From Xenorhabdus anantnagensis (lineage in GTDB: Bacteria > Pseudomonadota > Gammaproteobacteria > Enterobacterales > Enterobacteriaceae), in assembly GCF_028598555.1 (NCBI RefSeq), contig NZ_JAQRFN010000003.1, positions 62,001 to 126,000 on the forward strand: DNA of 64,000 nt, in the 5' to 3' direction. Positions within the stretch are counted from its first letter, which is position 1. Every line of letters begins with the position of its first letter. Of the stretch, positions 51,602 to 61,695 are shown piece after piece. Below the pieces are notes generated by a model. That model saw nothing but the letters and a program-made list of their open reading frames with translations, ran no database searches and was not told the DNA's origin. The position numbers and the translations under genes were made by a program.

Positions 51602-52912
51602 TCATTTTCTTATGAAATTTTTTTTAGCAGAAACGATAAGCCGAGACGCCAATAGAAAACTAAAAACAGATCCTTTCCCTAAGGCACTCGAAATATCAAG
51701 ATGAGTATTGTAGTGATGCAATGCATGTTTCACTATCGCCAAACCTAACCCACTGCCCCCAGTCTGACGCGAACGGGAACGATCTACACGATAAAAGCGC
51801 TCTGTCAGGCGCGGTAAATGTTCAGCGCTAATTCCATCACCATTGTCTTTCACTTTGAACAGGGCACCCTGAGAAACATGTTGCCAACTAACCTCAATTC
51901 TTGTTCCCGGAGGAGTATGTTTAATAGAGTTGTAGACAAGATTGGACATTGCACTGCGCAATTGTTCTTCATTACCGAAAACTTTCAGCTTTTCATCAAT
52001 GCTAAACACAATATCGTACTGCTCATTACCCAAGGCCAGAGCCTCCTGCTGCAATATTTTCAAAATATTAGGAACATCAACAACTTCATTCATATCCACT
52101 TGTGGCCCCACTTCAATTTTGGAAAGATGCAACAGTTGCTGAACCAGATTATCCATTCTCCGTATTTGTTCCTGCATCGTACCAACGGCTTTTTGATTTA
52201 ATTTATTGCCGGACGCCTGATCCTCCATCATCTCCAAATAACCTTGCAGTACAGTAAGCGGTGTTTTCAGTTCATGACTCACATTGGCAAAAAAATCCCG
52301 TCTGGCATTTTCCAGCTGTCGTTTTTGGGTAATATCGCGTGCGACCATCAATAATTGTGTCTCGGAATAAGGCATGATGCGGAATTCCATCATATTTCCA
52401 TTATTCAATTCGATGGATAGAGGGCGGGAAAAATCATTCGCCGTGATATAACGGCTGAAATCAGGGTAACGAAGTAGATTGAAGATATGCTGACCATTAT
52501 CCTCAGGCCAGCGAAACCCAAGTAAATGTTGTGCCAGACGATTACACCAAAAAATATTGCCTTCCGTGGTCATCATCACAATGGCATCCGGCAGTGATTC
52601 AGCCCCACTGCGAAATCGCTTGATTAATAATGCCAGTTCACGGCGCCGTTTGCGATTGCGTTGCTGCATCTGGTAAATACCATAAAAGATAGGTTCCCAG
52701 CCGCCATGACCGACTGGCGGTAACGTACTGCGGTCCAGCCATAACCAATCGGATAACTTCAACAAATTATAGCCATGCCATACCAGAGCTAAAAATAGCG
52801 CGATAACCAGCAACCCTGCCAAGTGACCAATAAAAAGAGACAAAATGACAGCAGGTAAGCAAAAAAGCACAAGGCCCAATACCAACTTTTTCCAAAACAA
52901 ACGCTCAAGCAC
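51602..52912 (-). CDS. phoR: Phosphate regulon sensor histidine kinase PhoR
   Basis: 436 residues (E. coli 431). Two N-terminal membrane helices (about 8-48), a charged linker, a PAS domain (about 98-195, with [20 protein letters not shown]), then the HisKA region with H213 in [14 protein letters not shown] and the ATPase domain with N-box [11 protein letters not shown] and [13 protein letters not shown]. It phosphorylates PhoB when phosphate is low. phoB lies 118 bases upstream on the same strand, so they form one operon. Confidence 0.97.
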   Translation of the reverse strand: MLERLFWKKLVLGLVLFCLPAVILSLFIGHLAGLLVIALFLALVWHGYNLLKLSDWLWLDRSTLPPVGHGGWEPIFYGIYQMQQRNRKRRRELALLIKRFRSGAESLPDAIVMMTTEGNIFWCNRLAQHLLGFRWPEDNGQHIFNLLRYPDFSRYITANDFSRPLSIELNNGNMMEFRIMPYSETQLLMVARDITQKRQLENARRDFFANVSHELKTPLTVLQGYLEMMEDQASGNKLNQKAVGTMQEQIRRMDNLVQQLLHLSKIEVGPQVDMNEVVDVPNILKILQQEALALGNEQYDIVFSIDEKLKVFGNEEQLRSAMSNLVYNSIKHTPPGTRIEVSWQHVSQGALFKVKDNGDGISAEHLPRLTERFYRVDRSRSRQTGGSGLGLAIVKHALHHYNTHLDISSALGKGSVFSFLLASRLIVSAKKNFIRK

Positions 52913-53020
52913 GCTACTTTACTCCGGAATCAAAACACTAAGACTGAATTATTATCCACTACCCCAATGCCAACATCATCAATCAACACTAACGAAACTC
53001 ATCGCTCTCAACAGTGGACA

Positions 53021-53040
53021 TCAATAACGGTCAATAACGG
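53021..53040. repeat. 10-bp tandem duplication at the phoB stop
   Basis: TCAATAACGG occurs twice in tandem; the phoB stop codon lies at the edge of the inner copy (53031-53033), so the last codons and stop of phoB are doubled. Confidence 0.75.
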
Positions 53041-53720
53041 ACAGAAAAGCGGTATCCTGTACCACGCACAGTCTGTACCATCTTATCGTGATCTCCTATC
53101 TCCAACGCTTTGCGTAAGCGTCGAATATGGACATCAACCGTGCGATCTTCCACATAAACATTTGTTCCCCACACATAATTGAGTAACTGTTCGCGGCTAT
53201 AAACACGCTCAGGGTGAGTCATAAAAAAGTGGAGAAGTTTGAATTCAGTTGGCCCCATTTCCAAATCCTGTCCCTGACTGGAAACGCGGTGGGATGACGG
53301 ATCCAGAATCAATCCATCCATATCTATAATATCTTCTGCCTCCATAGGTGAAAGACGACGCAAAACGGCCTTGACGCGGGCAATCAATTCCTTGGGTGAA
53401 AAAGGTTTCGTTATATAGTCATCAGCACCGACATCTAAACCACGTACCCGATCTTCTTCTTCTGCCCGGGCAGTTACCATAATGACAGGGATCGTCTTGG
53501 TATTATTATCCCGTTTCATTTGCCTGATAAGTTGTGTTCCCGATCCCCCAGGAAGCATCCAGTCCAATAATACCAAATCTGGATAAGGCTCAGACAAACG
53601 TCTTATTGCCATATCGTAATCTTCGGCTTCAATGGCCTGATAACCGTTTTGCTCCAGTATAAAACAAACCATTTCACGAATCGGTACTTCATCTTCAACT
53701 ACCAAAATACGTTTCACCAT
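53031..53720 (-). CDS. phoB: Phosphate regulon response regulator PhoB
   Basis: 229 residues from the ATG at 53720 ([18 protein letters not shown]), the E. coli length; upstream in-frame starts would add 12 residues. The receiver domain has its phosphorylation site at D53 (LLDWMLPG). The winged-helix DNA-binding domain ends [13 protein letters not shown]. It activates the Pho regulon. A Pho box lies upstream, so autoregulation is expected. Confidence 0.98.
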   Translation of the reverse strand: MVKRILVVEDEVPIREMVCFILEQNGYQAIEAEDYDMAIRRLSEPYPDLVLLDWMLPGGSGTQLIRQMKRDNNTKTIPVIMVTARAEEEDRVRGLDVGADDYITKPFSPKELIARVKAVLRRLSPMEAEDIIDMDGLILDPSSHRVSSQGQDLEMGPTEFKLLHFFMTHPERVYSREQLLNYVWGTNVYVEDRTVDVHIRRLRKALEIGDHDKMVQTVRGTGYRFSVRY

Positions 53721-53775
53721 GGTTAACCCTGCTAATATCATTAAGGTCAGCAACATTTACTTTGAAATAGTATGG

Positions 53776-53802
53776 GTCAATTTTATGACAATTTTATGAA
53801 AA
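53776..53802 (-). promoter_or_regulatory. Pho box upstream of phoB
   Basis: On the minus strand TTTTCATAAAATTGTCATAA continues with AATTGAC, direct repeats at 11-base spacing close to the CTGTCATAAATCTGTCAT consensus and to the E. coli phoB Pho box. It lies 56-82 bases before the phoB start codon. Confidence 0.85.
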
Positions 53803-53996
53803 CTATTATTTCTTAATCATCAAGAAACAAACCGACTCTCAAAAAAATCTTGTACCTTTGTCATATTTCATTATGGATGCGAACCCGCTCGAAAATTCAG
53901 TAAAAGAAGCTGAATTGCACAGGACATCCCTCACACTACCATTATAATTAGCGCCTGTAACAGGTAAGAAAAACACACAGGCAACGGCGGGAAATC

Positions 53997-55214
53997 ATGC
54001 GAATCATTCATACATCGGACTGGCATCTTGGCCAATATTTCTTTACCAAAAGCCGCTCCGCAGAGCATAAACACTTTTTACAGTGGCTGATTGAAAAAAT
54101 AGTGCAGCATCAGGTTGATGCACTGATTATTGCCGGCGATATCTTTGATACAGGCTCTCCTCCCAGCTATGCACGCGAACTTTATAACCAATTCATTGTG
54201 ACACTACAGCCCACAGGCTGCCAGCTTGTCATTCTTGGAGGAAACCACGATTCCGTTGCCACACTCAACGAATCAAAATCCCTCCTTTCGTACATGAATA
54301 CTACTGTGATTGCCAATACTGAATCCGAAGATATAACGCAACAGATAAAAATTCTGAATAACAGAGATGGTAATACAGGAGCGATTCTCTGCGCCATTCC
54401 CTATCTGCGTCCACGGGATATCATGACTAGTCAGGCGGGGCAATCTGGCGTACAAAAACAACAAGCATTACAAGATGCCATCACCGAACATTACCACAAG
54501 CTCTACCAACACGCTTGTGCATTACGTGAACAACTCGGCCAGTTATTACCGATCATTGCCACAGGTCACCTCACTACAGTGGGGGCTTCCACTACGGATT
54601 CCGTTCGCGATATCTATATTGGTACATTAGATGCCTTCCCTGCACAGGCATTTCCACCCGCTGACTATATTGCATTGGGGCATATCCATCGCCCGCAAGT
54701 CATCGGTAAATCAGAGCATATCCGCTACAGTGGTTCCCCTATTCCGCTCAGTTTTGATGAAGTGGGACAAGAAAAAAGTGTCTGCTTGGTAGACTTTCAA
54801 TCAGATAAGCTCAATAGCATCACACTCCTGCCAATACCCCATTATCAACCGATGCAGCTTATTCGTGGGAATCTGAAACACATCGAAGAGCAATTACAGG
54901 CTTTCAAGGAATATCAGGGAGAACGGCCTGTTTGGCTGGATATTGAAGTCGCAACTCAAGATTACCTGCCCGATATCCAAAAACGCATCCAGACCTTGAG
55001 TGAAGGTCTGCCGGTTGAGATCATCCTGCTACGCCGCAGCAAAAGCGCCCGTCAATTTTCACTGTCTGAACAAAATAAAGAAACACTCACCGAACTGAGC
55101 GTAAATGAAGTCTTCGAGCGTCGTTTGGCGCTGGCAGAAATAGACGATCTTTCCCAGAAACAACGCCTGACCACCCTGTTTAAACAAACGCTGGATGATA
55201 TTTCTCAGCAATAA
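53997..55214 (+). CDS. sbcD: Nuclease SbcCD subunit D
   Basis: Mn-dependent nuclease (Mre11 homologue), 405 residues. Phosphoesterase motifs in order: SDWHLG (D8, H10), GDIFDTG, GGNHDS, and ATGHLT with ALGHIH near the end of the domain. It cleaves hairpins and protein-blocked DNA ends with SbcC. Divergent from phoB, as in E. coli, and 17 bases upstream of sbcC. Confidence 0.97.
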   Translation: MRIIHTSDWHLGQYFFTKSRSAEHKHFLQWLIEKIVQHQVDALIIAGDIFDTGSPPSYARELYNQFIVTLQPTGCQLVILGGNHDSVATLNESKSLLSYMNTTVIANTESEDITQQIKILNNRDGNTGAILCAIPYLRPRDIMTSQAGQSGVQKQQALQDAITEHYHKLYQHACALREQLGQLLPIIATGHLTTVGASTTDSVRDIYIGTLDAFPAQAFPPADYIALGHIHRPQVIGKSEHIRYSGSPIPLSFDEVGQEKSVCLVDFQSDKLNSITLLPIPHYQPMQLIRGNLKHIEEQLQAFKEYQGERPVWLDIEVATQDYLPDIQKRIQTLSEGLPVEIILLRRSKSARQFSLSEQNKETLTELSVNEVFERRLALAEIDDLSQKQRLTTLFKQTLDDISQQ

Positions 55215-55231
55215 CATGAAGAGAACATGCC

Positions 55232-58200
55232 ATGAAAATTCTTAGCTTACGGCTGAAAAATATCAACTCCCTGCAAGGTGAATGGAAAATTGACTTTACG
55301 GCAGAACCATTTTACAGCAATGGGTTATTTGCCATTACCGGCTCAACTGGCGCAGGAAAAACCTCCTTGTTGGATGCCATTTGCCTCGCCCTTTACCATG
55401 AAACCCCAAGACTCGGCACCATTTCTGCCTCTCAGAATGAATTAATGACCCGCCATGCCGCAGAGTGTCTTGCTGAGGTGGAATTTGAAGTCAAGGGCGT
55501 CGCTTATCGAGCCTTTTGGAGCCAGCGCCGTGCCCGCAATCAGGCAAATGGGAAGCTCCAGCCACCAAAAGGAGAATTAGCCCTCAAAAAAGAGGGAAAA
55601 ATCTTGGCTGATAAGCTCCCAGAGAAAAAAGAAAAAATTGCCGAAATAACCGGACTGGATTTTAGTCGTTTTACTAAATCCATGCTTTTATCACAGGGGG
55701 ATTTTGCCGCATTTTTAAATGCGCAGGATAAAGACCGGGCAGATTTATTGGAAGAGCTAACCGGAACAGAAATTTACGGTATTTTGTCCCAAGAAATTTA
55801 TCAACGCCATAAGGAAGCACAATCTGCGCTGAACATCCAACAAGCTAAAGCCTCCTCCATTGAATTACTTACACCAGAACAACAACAAACATATCAAAAT
55901 CAACAACGACAACTTATTGCAGAAGAAGCCCAACTCAGTCAACAAATGAAAGCGTTGCAAACTGCCGAGCAGTGGCTATTTCGACGTAATGAACTACAAC
56001 AATCACTAGTAAGCAATGCTTCCCTTTTGCAACAAACCGAGCAAGCCATTCAAGAAGCTCAGCCTCAATTGCAGCAACTTGCCGTCAGCGAACCAGCAGA
56101 GAAAATCCGCCCGTTGTGGGATGCACAAAACCGGGGCACTCATGAGAAACAGCGGCTTACTGAACAACGTACAAAAATAGAGAATGAACGCCAGCAACAA
56201 CTGGAAATGCAGCAACCTGCGGAACAACAACTGATACAGTTGGAAAAAATTCGGGCAGAGCACCAACATCATCAAAATCAGCAAGAAAAGCTCATCTCAG
56301 AGCAAATTATGCCGCTCGATCATAAAATTGATATTCAATCCAAAGATCTGCTAAAACTTGAAAAAGAGATCGCAGGGCAAGACCGCGATTTCACTGACAT
56401 ATTATCCCAACACCAAATCGCCCAAAATCAAACAACTATCTTGAATAATGAGCAAAAGGCGTTGGAATCCTATTATGAGCAGCACCCTTATTACGGCAAT
56501 TTAGATAGCAAACTGCCTGAATGGAAACAGTTATTCACTCGCCAGAAAGAGCGACAAGACAAAATAACCCAACTCACCCAAAGTACCCAACAAATCGCGT
56601 CTGAGCTTACCCGCACAACCGATCATTTAAATACATTGAATGCGGAATTAGCTAAACAACAAGAACAGCACCAAACACTAGACAACCGCGTTGCCTCTGC
56701 TGAAAAGCAACTCATAGTTTTACAGCACAAGCACCCTTTGGAACAGTTACAGAAAAACTCAGAAGATTATCAGAAACAATTGGCATCACAGAACCAACTG
56801 GAGATCTTGCTTCCCCAGATCCAACAGTTTCAAACTGTGATCACGGCTGATCAGAATCAATTGATACAATCTCAAGCATTGATAAAAGCTTTACCGGATC
56901 AGATCGCAACCCTCAACCAACAATTAGCAGACAAACAGCAACATTATGATGATCTCACTAACCGAATTCGTTTAGAGCAGCGGATCGTCAGTTTGGAAAA
57001 AGAACGAGCACAATTAAAAGAAGGTGAATCTTGTCCGCTTTGCGGCTCAACTCATCATCCTTTAATCAGCGAATACCAGAATATTGCGCTACCACACTCA
57101 GAAGAGCGTTTGAAAACTCTGCGCCAACAGATTGATCAACTTCAAGAAAATCGCACAGCTCTACAGCAAAAACAACAAATTCAGCAGCAACACAGCGAAC
57201 AATTCCAACAAAATATTGCACAATGCAACGCTAAATTGACCGAATTGGTCAAACAGTGGAATCATCATTGCCAGCAGCTACAAGCAATAGAATTACCGAT
57301 GGATGAAAAGTCGGTTAATCACTTTATCAGTCAGCGGCAATCTGCTTATCACCAGCATCAGGCGCAGCAGGAAGCGCTCTTGCAGGCAGAAAAAAACTAT
57401 CAAACGGCCGAAAAAGCACTTACCGCCAACCGAGAACAATACCAAGCATGTGAAAAGACCATCGAGCTGGAAAAGTACAAACTGGATTCAGCCCAGAAAC
57501 AATTGACAGAGAAGACGACAGAAACCCAACAAATAGAAGCCGATTACGCAGCTACATCACAGCAATTAACTACAGAGTTACAGCCAACACCTTTCTCACT
57601 TCCCTCCCATCAGGAAACAGAAAACTGGCTGCAACAACGTGAGCAAGAATCAAAAAACTACCATGATTCACGTAAAAAATGGCAGCAACTACAAAATGAA
57701 CAAGCAGCCTTGCAAAGCAAAGTGAGTGAATTAGACAAGCAAAAAAATAAGCTAACTACCCATATTCATACTTTAAATGAGCAACAGCAGCAGCAAAAGT
57801 TGTTATTGGAACAAACATGTCAGGAACGTCAGCGTTTATTTGGCGAACAATCCATAATTGCTGTTCGTCAGGCTTTGCAGCAAAAAACCAATGAACTGGA
57901 AGTGGCCTGCAAGCAGGCTGCCATCCACCTGCAAAAACTGCAAAACAAAATGAGTCAATTAACCGGCGCTGCCAGTGAAATTGAAAAAAGCCACACCGCA
58001 GCCGAAGCAAACTGCAAACTTGCTGCCAGTCAATTCCAAACAGGCTTGGAGAAGCAAGGTTTTCCTGATCAATTATCTTTTGAACGGGCTTTATTGGAAC
58101 CGGAACAACGGGAAAAATTACAACAGTTACAGGAAAAGCTTGAACAGCAACAATTGCAAGCCAAAACACGGCATCAAGAATCTCAAATAGCTTTACAGCG

Positions 58201-58942
58201 GCATACAGAAATGCAGCCTCAGTTACCTGAACAATACGCACTTGAACAATATGCACTTGAACAATATGAAGACCAGCAATTATCCGCCGTGTTGGCGGAC
58301 GTTACGGCTAAGTTGAAATACAACAATCAACAACAAGGTGAAGTCAGAACCCTATTGAACAGCGATGCAACTCGCCGTCAGCAACAGCAGGAATTGCTAG
58401 CACAAATCACTCTTTCACTACAAAACTATGATGACTGGAGTTATCTCAATAATCTCATTGGCTCTGCGGATGGTGCTAAATTCCGCCGTTTTGCTCAAGG
58501 ACTGACATTGGATCACCTTGTACATCTGGCTAATATCCGGTTGGAAAAATTACATGGACGTTACTACTTGCAACGCAAAGATGACGGCAGTCTGGAATTA
58601 CAAGTCGTTGATACTTGGCAAGCAGATGCCATTAGGGATACCAAAACTCTTTCCGGAGGGGAAAGTTTCCTTGTCAGTCTAGCCCTTGCTCTCGCCTTAT
58701 CTGATCTAGTCAGTAACAAGACCCAGATAGAGTCCCTATTCCTTGATGAAGGCTTTGGCACACTTGATCCTGAAACCCTGGATATTGCTCTGGATGCATT
58801 GGATCACCTTAATGCCTCAGGAAGAACCATCGGAATAATCAGTCATGTCGAAGCCTTAAAAGAACGTATCCCTGTTCAGATCAAAGTGGAAAAAAAGAAT
58901 GGATTGGGATTCAGTCAGTTAGCGCCAGAATTTCGGGTTTAA
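55232..58942 (+). CDS. sbcC: Nuclease SbcCD subunit C
   Basis: SMC-like ATPase (Rad50 homologue). Walker [10 protein letters not shown] at 37-45, long coiled-coil arms, zinc hook CPLC at 601-604 near the centre, the ABC signature LSGGES near 1140 and Walker [13 protein letters not shown] near 1170. At 1236 residues it is clearly longer than E. coli SbcC (about 1048). The extra length lies in glutamine-rich coiled-coil arms, split roughly evenly about the hook. The second arm includes a threefold EQYAL pentapeptide from a 15-base tandem repeat at 58229-58273. Confidence 0.96.
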   Translation: MKILSLRLKNINSLQGEWKIDFTAEPFYSNGLFAITGSTGAGKTSLLDAICLALYHETPRLGTISASQNELMTRHAAECLAEVEFEVKGVAYRAFWSQRRARNQANGKLQPPKGELALKKEGKILADKLPEKKEKIAEITGLDFSRFTKSMLLSQGDFAAFLNAQDKDRADLLEELTGTEIYGILSQEIYQRHKEAQSALNIQQAKASSIELLTPEQQQTYQNQQRQLIAEEAQLSQQMKALQTAEQWLFRRNELQQSLVSNASLLQQTEQAIQEAQPQLQQLAVSEPAEKIRPLWDAQNRGTHEKQRLTEQRTKIENERQQQLEMQQPAEQQLIQLEKIRAEHQHHQNQQEKLISEQIMPLDHKIDIQSKDLLKLEKEIAGQDRDFTDILSQHQIAQNQTTILNNEQKALESYYEQHPYYGNLDSKLPEWKQLFTRQKERQDKITQLTQSTQQIASELTRTTDHLNTLNAELAKQQEQHQTLDNRVASAEKQLIVLQHKHPLEQLQKNSEDYQKQLASQNQLEILLPQIQQFQTVITADQNQLIQSQALIKALPDQIATLNQQLADKQQHYDDLTNRIRLEQRIVSLEKERAQLKEGESCPLCGSTHHPLISEYQNIALPHSEERLKTLRQQIDQLQENRTALQQKQQIQQQHSEQFQQNIAQCNAKLTELVKQWNHHCQQLQAIELPMDEKSVNHFISQRQSAYHQHQAQQEALLQAEKNYQTAEKALTANREQYQACEKTIELEKYKLDSAQKQLTEKTTETQQIEADYAATSQQLTTELQPTPFSLPSHQETENWLQQREQESKNYHDSRKKWQQLQNEQAALQSKVSELDKQKNKLTTHIHTLNEQQQQQKLLLEQTCQERQRLFGEQSIIAVRQALQQKTNELEVACKQAAIHLQKLQNKMSQLTGAASEIEKSHTAAEANCKLAASQFQTGLEKQGFPDQLSFERALLEPEQREKLQQLQEKLEQQQLQAKTRHQESQIALQRHTEMQPQLPEQYALEQYALEQYEDQQLSAVLADVTAKLKYNNQQQGEVRTLLNSDATRRQQQQELLAQITLSLQNYDDWSYLNNLIGSADGAKFRRFAQGLTLDHLVHLANIRLEKLHGRYYLQRKDDGSLELQVVDTWQADAIRDTKTLSGGESFLVSLALALALSDLVSNKTQIESLFLDEGFGTLDPETLDIALDALDHLNASGRTIGIISHVEALKERIPVQIKVEKKNGLGFSQLAPEFRV
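58229..58273 (+). repeat. 15-bp in-frame tandem repeat in sbcC
   Basis: GAACAATATGCACTT occurs at 58229-58243 and 58244-58258, followed by a partly matching GAACAATATGAAGAC at 58259-58273; it encodes [15 protein letters not shown] in the second coiled-coil arm. Confidence 0.88.
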
Positions 58943-58966
58943 ACACAGAGATTAGCTATTAAATTT

Positions 58967-59068
58967 GCTGTCGTGATAACAGTGCCGCATCCGCGTAAAG
59001 ATCTTAAACAAGGAACTCTCAACAAGATTAGAAAAGATGCAAAACTCAAATAATCCAGTTAACAAATA
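58967..59068 (+). pseudogene. 3' remnant of a hicA toxin gene
   Basis: After the sbcC stop, an open stretch reads AVVITVPHPRKDLKQGTL then NKIRKDANSNN and a stop at 59066-59068. VPHP-KDL-GTL-I-K is the C-terminal signature of HicA mRNA interferases. The N-terminal part with the catalytic histidine is missing; the sequence before it is only spacer next to sbcC. A GTG at 58973 could start at most 31 residues. It is taken as a truncated, inactive toxin gene next to an intact hicB. Confidence 0.7.
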
Positions 59069-59113
59069 ACGAATTATCCTGACAAAGCACACAAGTAAAA
59101 ATGGAATGAAATT

Positions 59114-59506
59114 ATGTTATATCCAGCATTTATCGTAATAGATCAAGATGGTAGCGCCAGTGGTTGGTTCCCTGATGTTGCTGGGTGCATCTTTGCTGGT
59201 GACACACTTGAAGAAGCACATGCTGCGATCAATGCACATTTCGAGTTAATGAAAGAGCAAAACCTGGAATTCCCATTTCCAAAAACCATGCAAGAGCACC
59301 TCATAGAAAATGATAATGAGTACCAAAATGGGCAATCGCTTTTAATCCCTGTAGACATGAGTCAGTTCGAAGATAAAACAGAGCGTATTAATATCACACT
59401 ACCATTGCGTTTGATTAATCGTATTGATGCCAAAGTTAAACAGCATCCTGAGTATGGCAGCCGCAGTGCATTCTTAGCTCTGGCTGCGCGTAAAGCATTG
59501 CAATAA
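59114..59506 (+). CDS. hicB: HicB family antitoxin
   Basis: 130 residues. The N-terminal HicB fold (YPAFIVIDQDGSASGWFPDV..PGC-like VAGCIFAGDTLEEA) normally shields HicA. The C-terminal ribbon-helix-helix (RINITLPLRLINRIDAKVKQ, then GSRSAFLALAARKAL) binds DNA and autorepresses. GGAATG precedes the ATG. Its partner hicA upstream is broken, so this is an antitoxin without its own toxin; it could still regulate or neutralise a relative elsewhere. Confidence 0.88.
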   Translation: MLYPAFIVIDQDGSASGWFPDVAGCIFAGDTLEEAHAAINAHFELMKEQNLEFPFPKTMQEHLIENDNEYQNGQSLLIPVDMSQFEDKTERINITLPLRLINRIDAKVKQHPEYGSRSAFLALAARKALQ

Positions 59507-59513
59507 ATCATGG

Positions 59514-59535
59514 AGAGCCTGCTAAAGCAGGCTCT
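59514..59535. terminator. Terminator between hicB and the first oppA-type gene
   Basis: AGAGCCTGCT-AA-AGCAGGCTCT, 10-bp stem, between convergent genes. The AGAGCCTG core also forms part of the hairpins after the other two oppA-type genes. Confidence 0.75.
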
Positions 59536-59545
59536 TGCTCTGATT

Positions 59546-61168
59546 CTAATGCTTAATAACATAAAGATCTTTCGTTGCTGTTATACCAATAAGATTAGAA
59601 TAGTAGCCTCCAATATAAGGTTTCACTAATTGATCTGTCACATAATAATAAACGGGAACGATAGGAGTATCTTTTGTCATAATATCTATAGCCTGTTGAA
59701 AATCTTTTTGATTATTAGTTTCTCCAGCTTTACGAACCCAATTATCGAAATCTTTATTAGAATAGAATGAGACATTATTGGTTTGATGTGTTGTAAAAAT
59801 ATTTAAAAAAGACATCGGACTATTATAGTCGCTAATCCACCCAGCTCTAACGACATCAAACTTTCCCTGATGCTCGTTATCCAACAAAACTTTCCACTCT
59901 TTAGTTTGAATATTAGCAATGACTCCGAGATTTTTTTTCCACATTGAAGTTGCAGCAATGGCAATTTTCTTATGCATTTCTGATGAGTTATAAACCAAAT
60001 TAAACTCAAGGGGTTTATTTTTATTAAAACCTGCTTCATTCAATAATTGTTTGGCTTTTTTAATGCGTTGAGCTTGTGTCCATTTTTCATACTCAGGCTG
60101 TTTAAATTTAAATCCACCGATCCCCGGAGGTAGAATGGTATACGCAGGTATTTGACCTTGGGCAACAACCTTATTTGCAATAATATTTCTATCCAAAGCA
60201 AGACTCAGTGCTTGTCTAACTCTGATATCATTGAACGGCGGTTTTTTATTGTTAAACGAATAGTAATATGTGCTAAGTATTGGTGAAATATGAATTTGTG
60301 AACCTATACTTTCCTTTAAGGATGAAAAAGATCCCAATGGGATCGTAAATGTAATATCTATCTCTCCGGCAAGATAACGGTTTAAATCTGAAATATCTGA
60401 TGAAAGTGGAAGATAAGTTACTTTATTAATAACAGTATTTTTATTATCCCAATAATAAGGATTTTTAACACCAACAATTTTTTCGTTTACTTTCCATTCT
60501 GATAATTTAAACGCACCACTAGAAACAAAAAATTCAGGTTGAGTCCATTTATCACCATATTTTTCAACTACTTTTTTACTAATCGGAACCGTTATAGGGA
60601 AAGCCAGCATCTGTAAAAAATATCCAACGGGTTTTTCCAGTCTGACCTCCAATGTCGAATCATCCAAGGCCTTGACACCAAGCTCCTCCACTTTTTTCTT
60701 CCCGGCCAAAATCTCCTTGGCATTCACCACGGAAGCATCAACAAAATAGCTACCGTAAGGAGACATCGTTTTGGGGTTTGTCAGCCGTCGCCAGCTAAAA
60801 ACAACATCATGAGCGGTAATTGGCGTTCCATCAGACCATTTGATCCCTTTTCTCAAATGGAAAATCCAGGTTTTATTATCTTTTGTATCCCAACTTACAG
60901 CCAGTTTGGGTAGGATATTGCCCTTTTTATCCGTGCCCACTAATGTATCAAAAAAATCATTAATAATATTAAGTGCTATATTACCCTCAACTTTATTGAC
61001 ATCCAGTGAAGCTGGTTCAGCACCATTATTACGAACAATCTCTTGTTTTTCCGCTAATTTAGTACCAGATGGAATAACTGCGGCGTAGGATAGCGTGATA
61101 CTGCCCAACATAATACTCATAGAATAAGTTAATATTTTAATTACCTTTGCATTGATTTTATTTAACAT
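59546..61168 (-). CDS. Periplasmic oligopeptide-binding protein, OppA type (copy 1)
   Basis: 540 residues (E. coli OppA 543). A signal peptide is followed by VIPSGTKLAEKQEIVRNNGAE and the family 5 solute-binding signature around KTWIFHLRKGIKWSDGTPIT. The C-terminal part VPVYYYVTDQLVKPYIGGYY and end DLYVIKH match OppA closely. It binds peptides for an ABC importer; no oppBCDF lies in the window, so it must use a system encoded elsewhere or beyond the edge. GAGGAAC is its ribosome site. It is the last of at least three tandem copies. Confidence 0.92.
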   Translation of the reverse strand: MLNKINAKVIKILTYSMSIMLGSITLSYAAVIPSGTKLAEKQEIVRNNGAEPASLDVNKVEGNIALNIINDFFDTLVGTDKKGNILPKLAVSWDTKDNKTWIFHLRKGIKWSDGTPITAHDVVFSWRRLTNPKTMSPYGSYFVDASVVNAKEILAGKKKVEELGVKALDDSTLEVRLEKPVGYFLQMLAFPITVPISKKVVEKYGDKWTQPEFFVSSGAFKLSEWKVNEKIVGVKNPYYWDNKNTVINKVTYLPLSSDISDLNRYLAGEIDITFTIPLGSFSSLKESIGSQIHISPILSTYYYSFNNKKPPFNDIRVRQALSLALDRNIIANKVVAQGQIPAYTILPPGIGGFKFKQPEYEKWTQAQRIKKAKQLLNEAGFNKNKPLEFNLVYNSSEMHKKIAIAATSMWKKNLGVIANIQTKEWKVLLDNEHQGKFDVVRAGWISDYNSPMSFLNIFTTHQTNNVSFYSNKDFDNWVRKAGETNNQKDFQQAIDIMTKDTPIVPVYYYVTDQLVKPYIGGYYSNLIGITATKDLYVIKH

Positions 61169-61656
61169 GTTATGTTCCTCTATAGCTGTCTGTATTTAAT
61201 GTGTAATCCCCATTTTATTTTTAATTCAAGTTTCAGGTTACAGCATGCAGCTCTATTTATGACTCAATAAATAATTGAGCGCAACAACAATAAACAACAA
61301 AAAATTAATTTCTCTCATATAATTTATGGAAAGTTGTATTTTTTAATTTTAAATCAATTTGATAATAAAAACACATTCACTAAATTATAAAAAAACAGTG
61401 CTGCAAATACAAAACTGTATTTATAAGCATGATTTTATAATCATGTGTTTATGATCACGATATTATAGCCATAGGCGAATTCGACTTATAAGCAATGACT
61501 TTGAAATAACAATAATCTTGTTCTTGTTTATCTACCAGTTTTATTCCTACACGTATTATTTCCTGCAAGTACTACTGCCTAATGGGATAAAGTGATATCT
61601 CTCCAAACGATAACAATAGAACAGAATAATAGTTTGATAACTTTATTTATTGTTTA
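61169..61656. other. AT-rich spacer upstream of oppA-type copy 1
   Basis: No gene recognised. An 18-bp palindrome CATGATT-TTAT-AATCATG at 61428-61445 stands about 260 bases before copy 1 and could be an operator. The length of this spacer, against 95 bases between copies 2 and 3, suggests that copy 1 has its own promoter. Confidence 0.45.
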
Positions 61657-61682
61657 TTAGAGCCTGTTAATACAGACTCTAA
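61657..61682 (-). terminator. Terminator after oppA-type copy 2
   Basis: On the minus strand TTAGAGTCTGT-ATTA-ACAGGCTCTAA, 11 pairs with one G-T, 14 bases after the stop of copy 2. No long T-run. Confidence 0.65.
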
Positions 61683-61695
61683 ACTTCCTTTTTAT

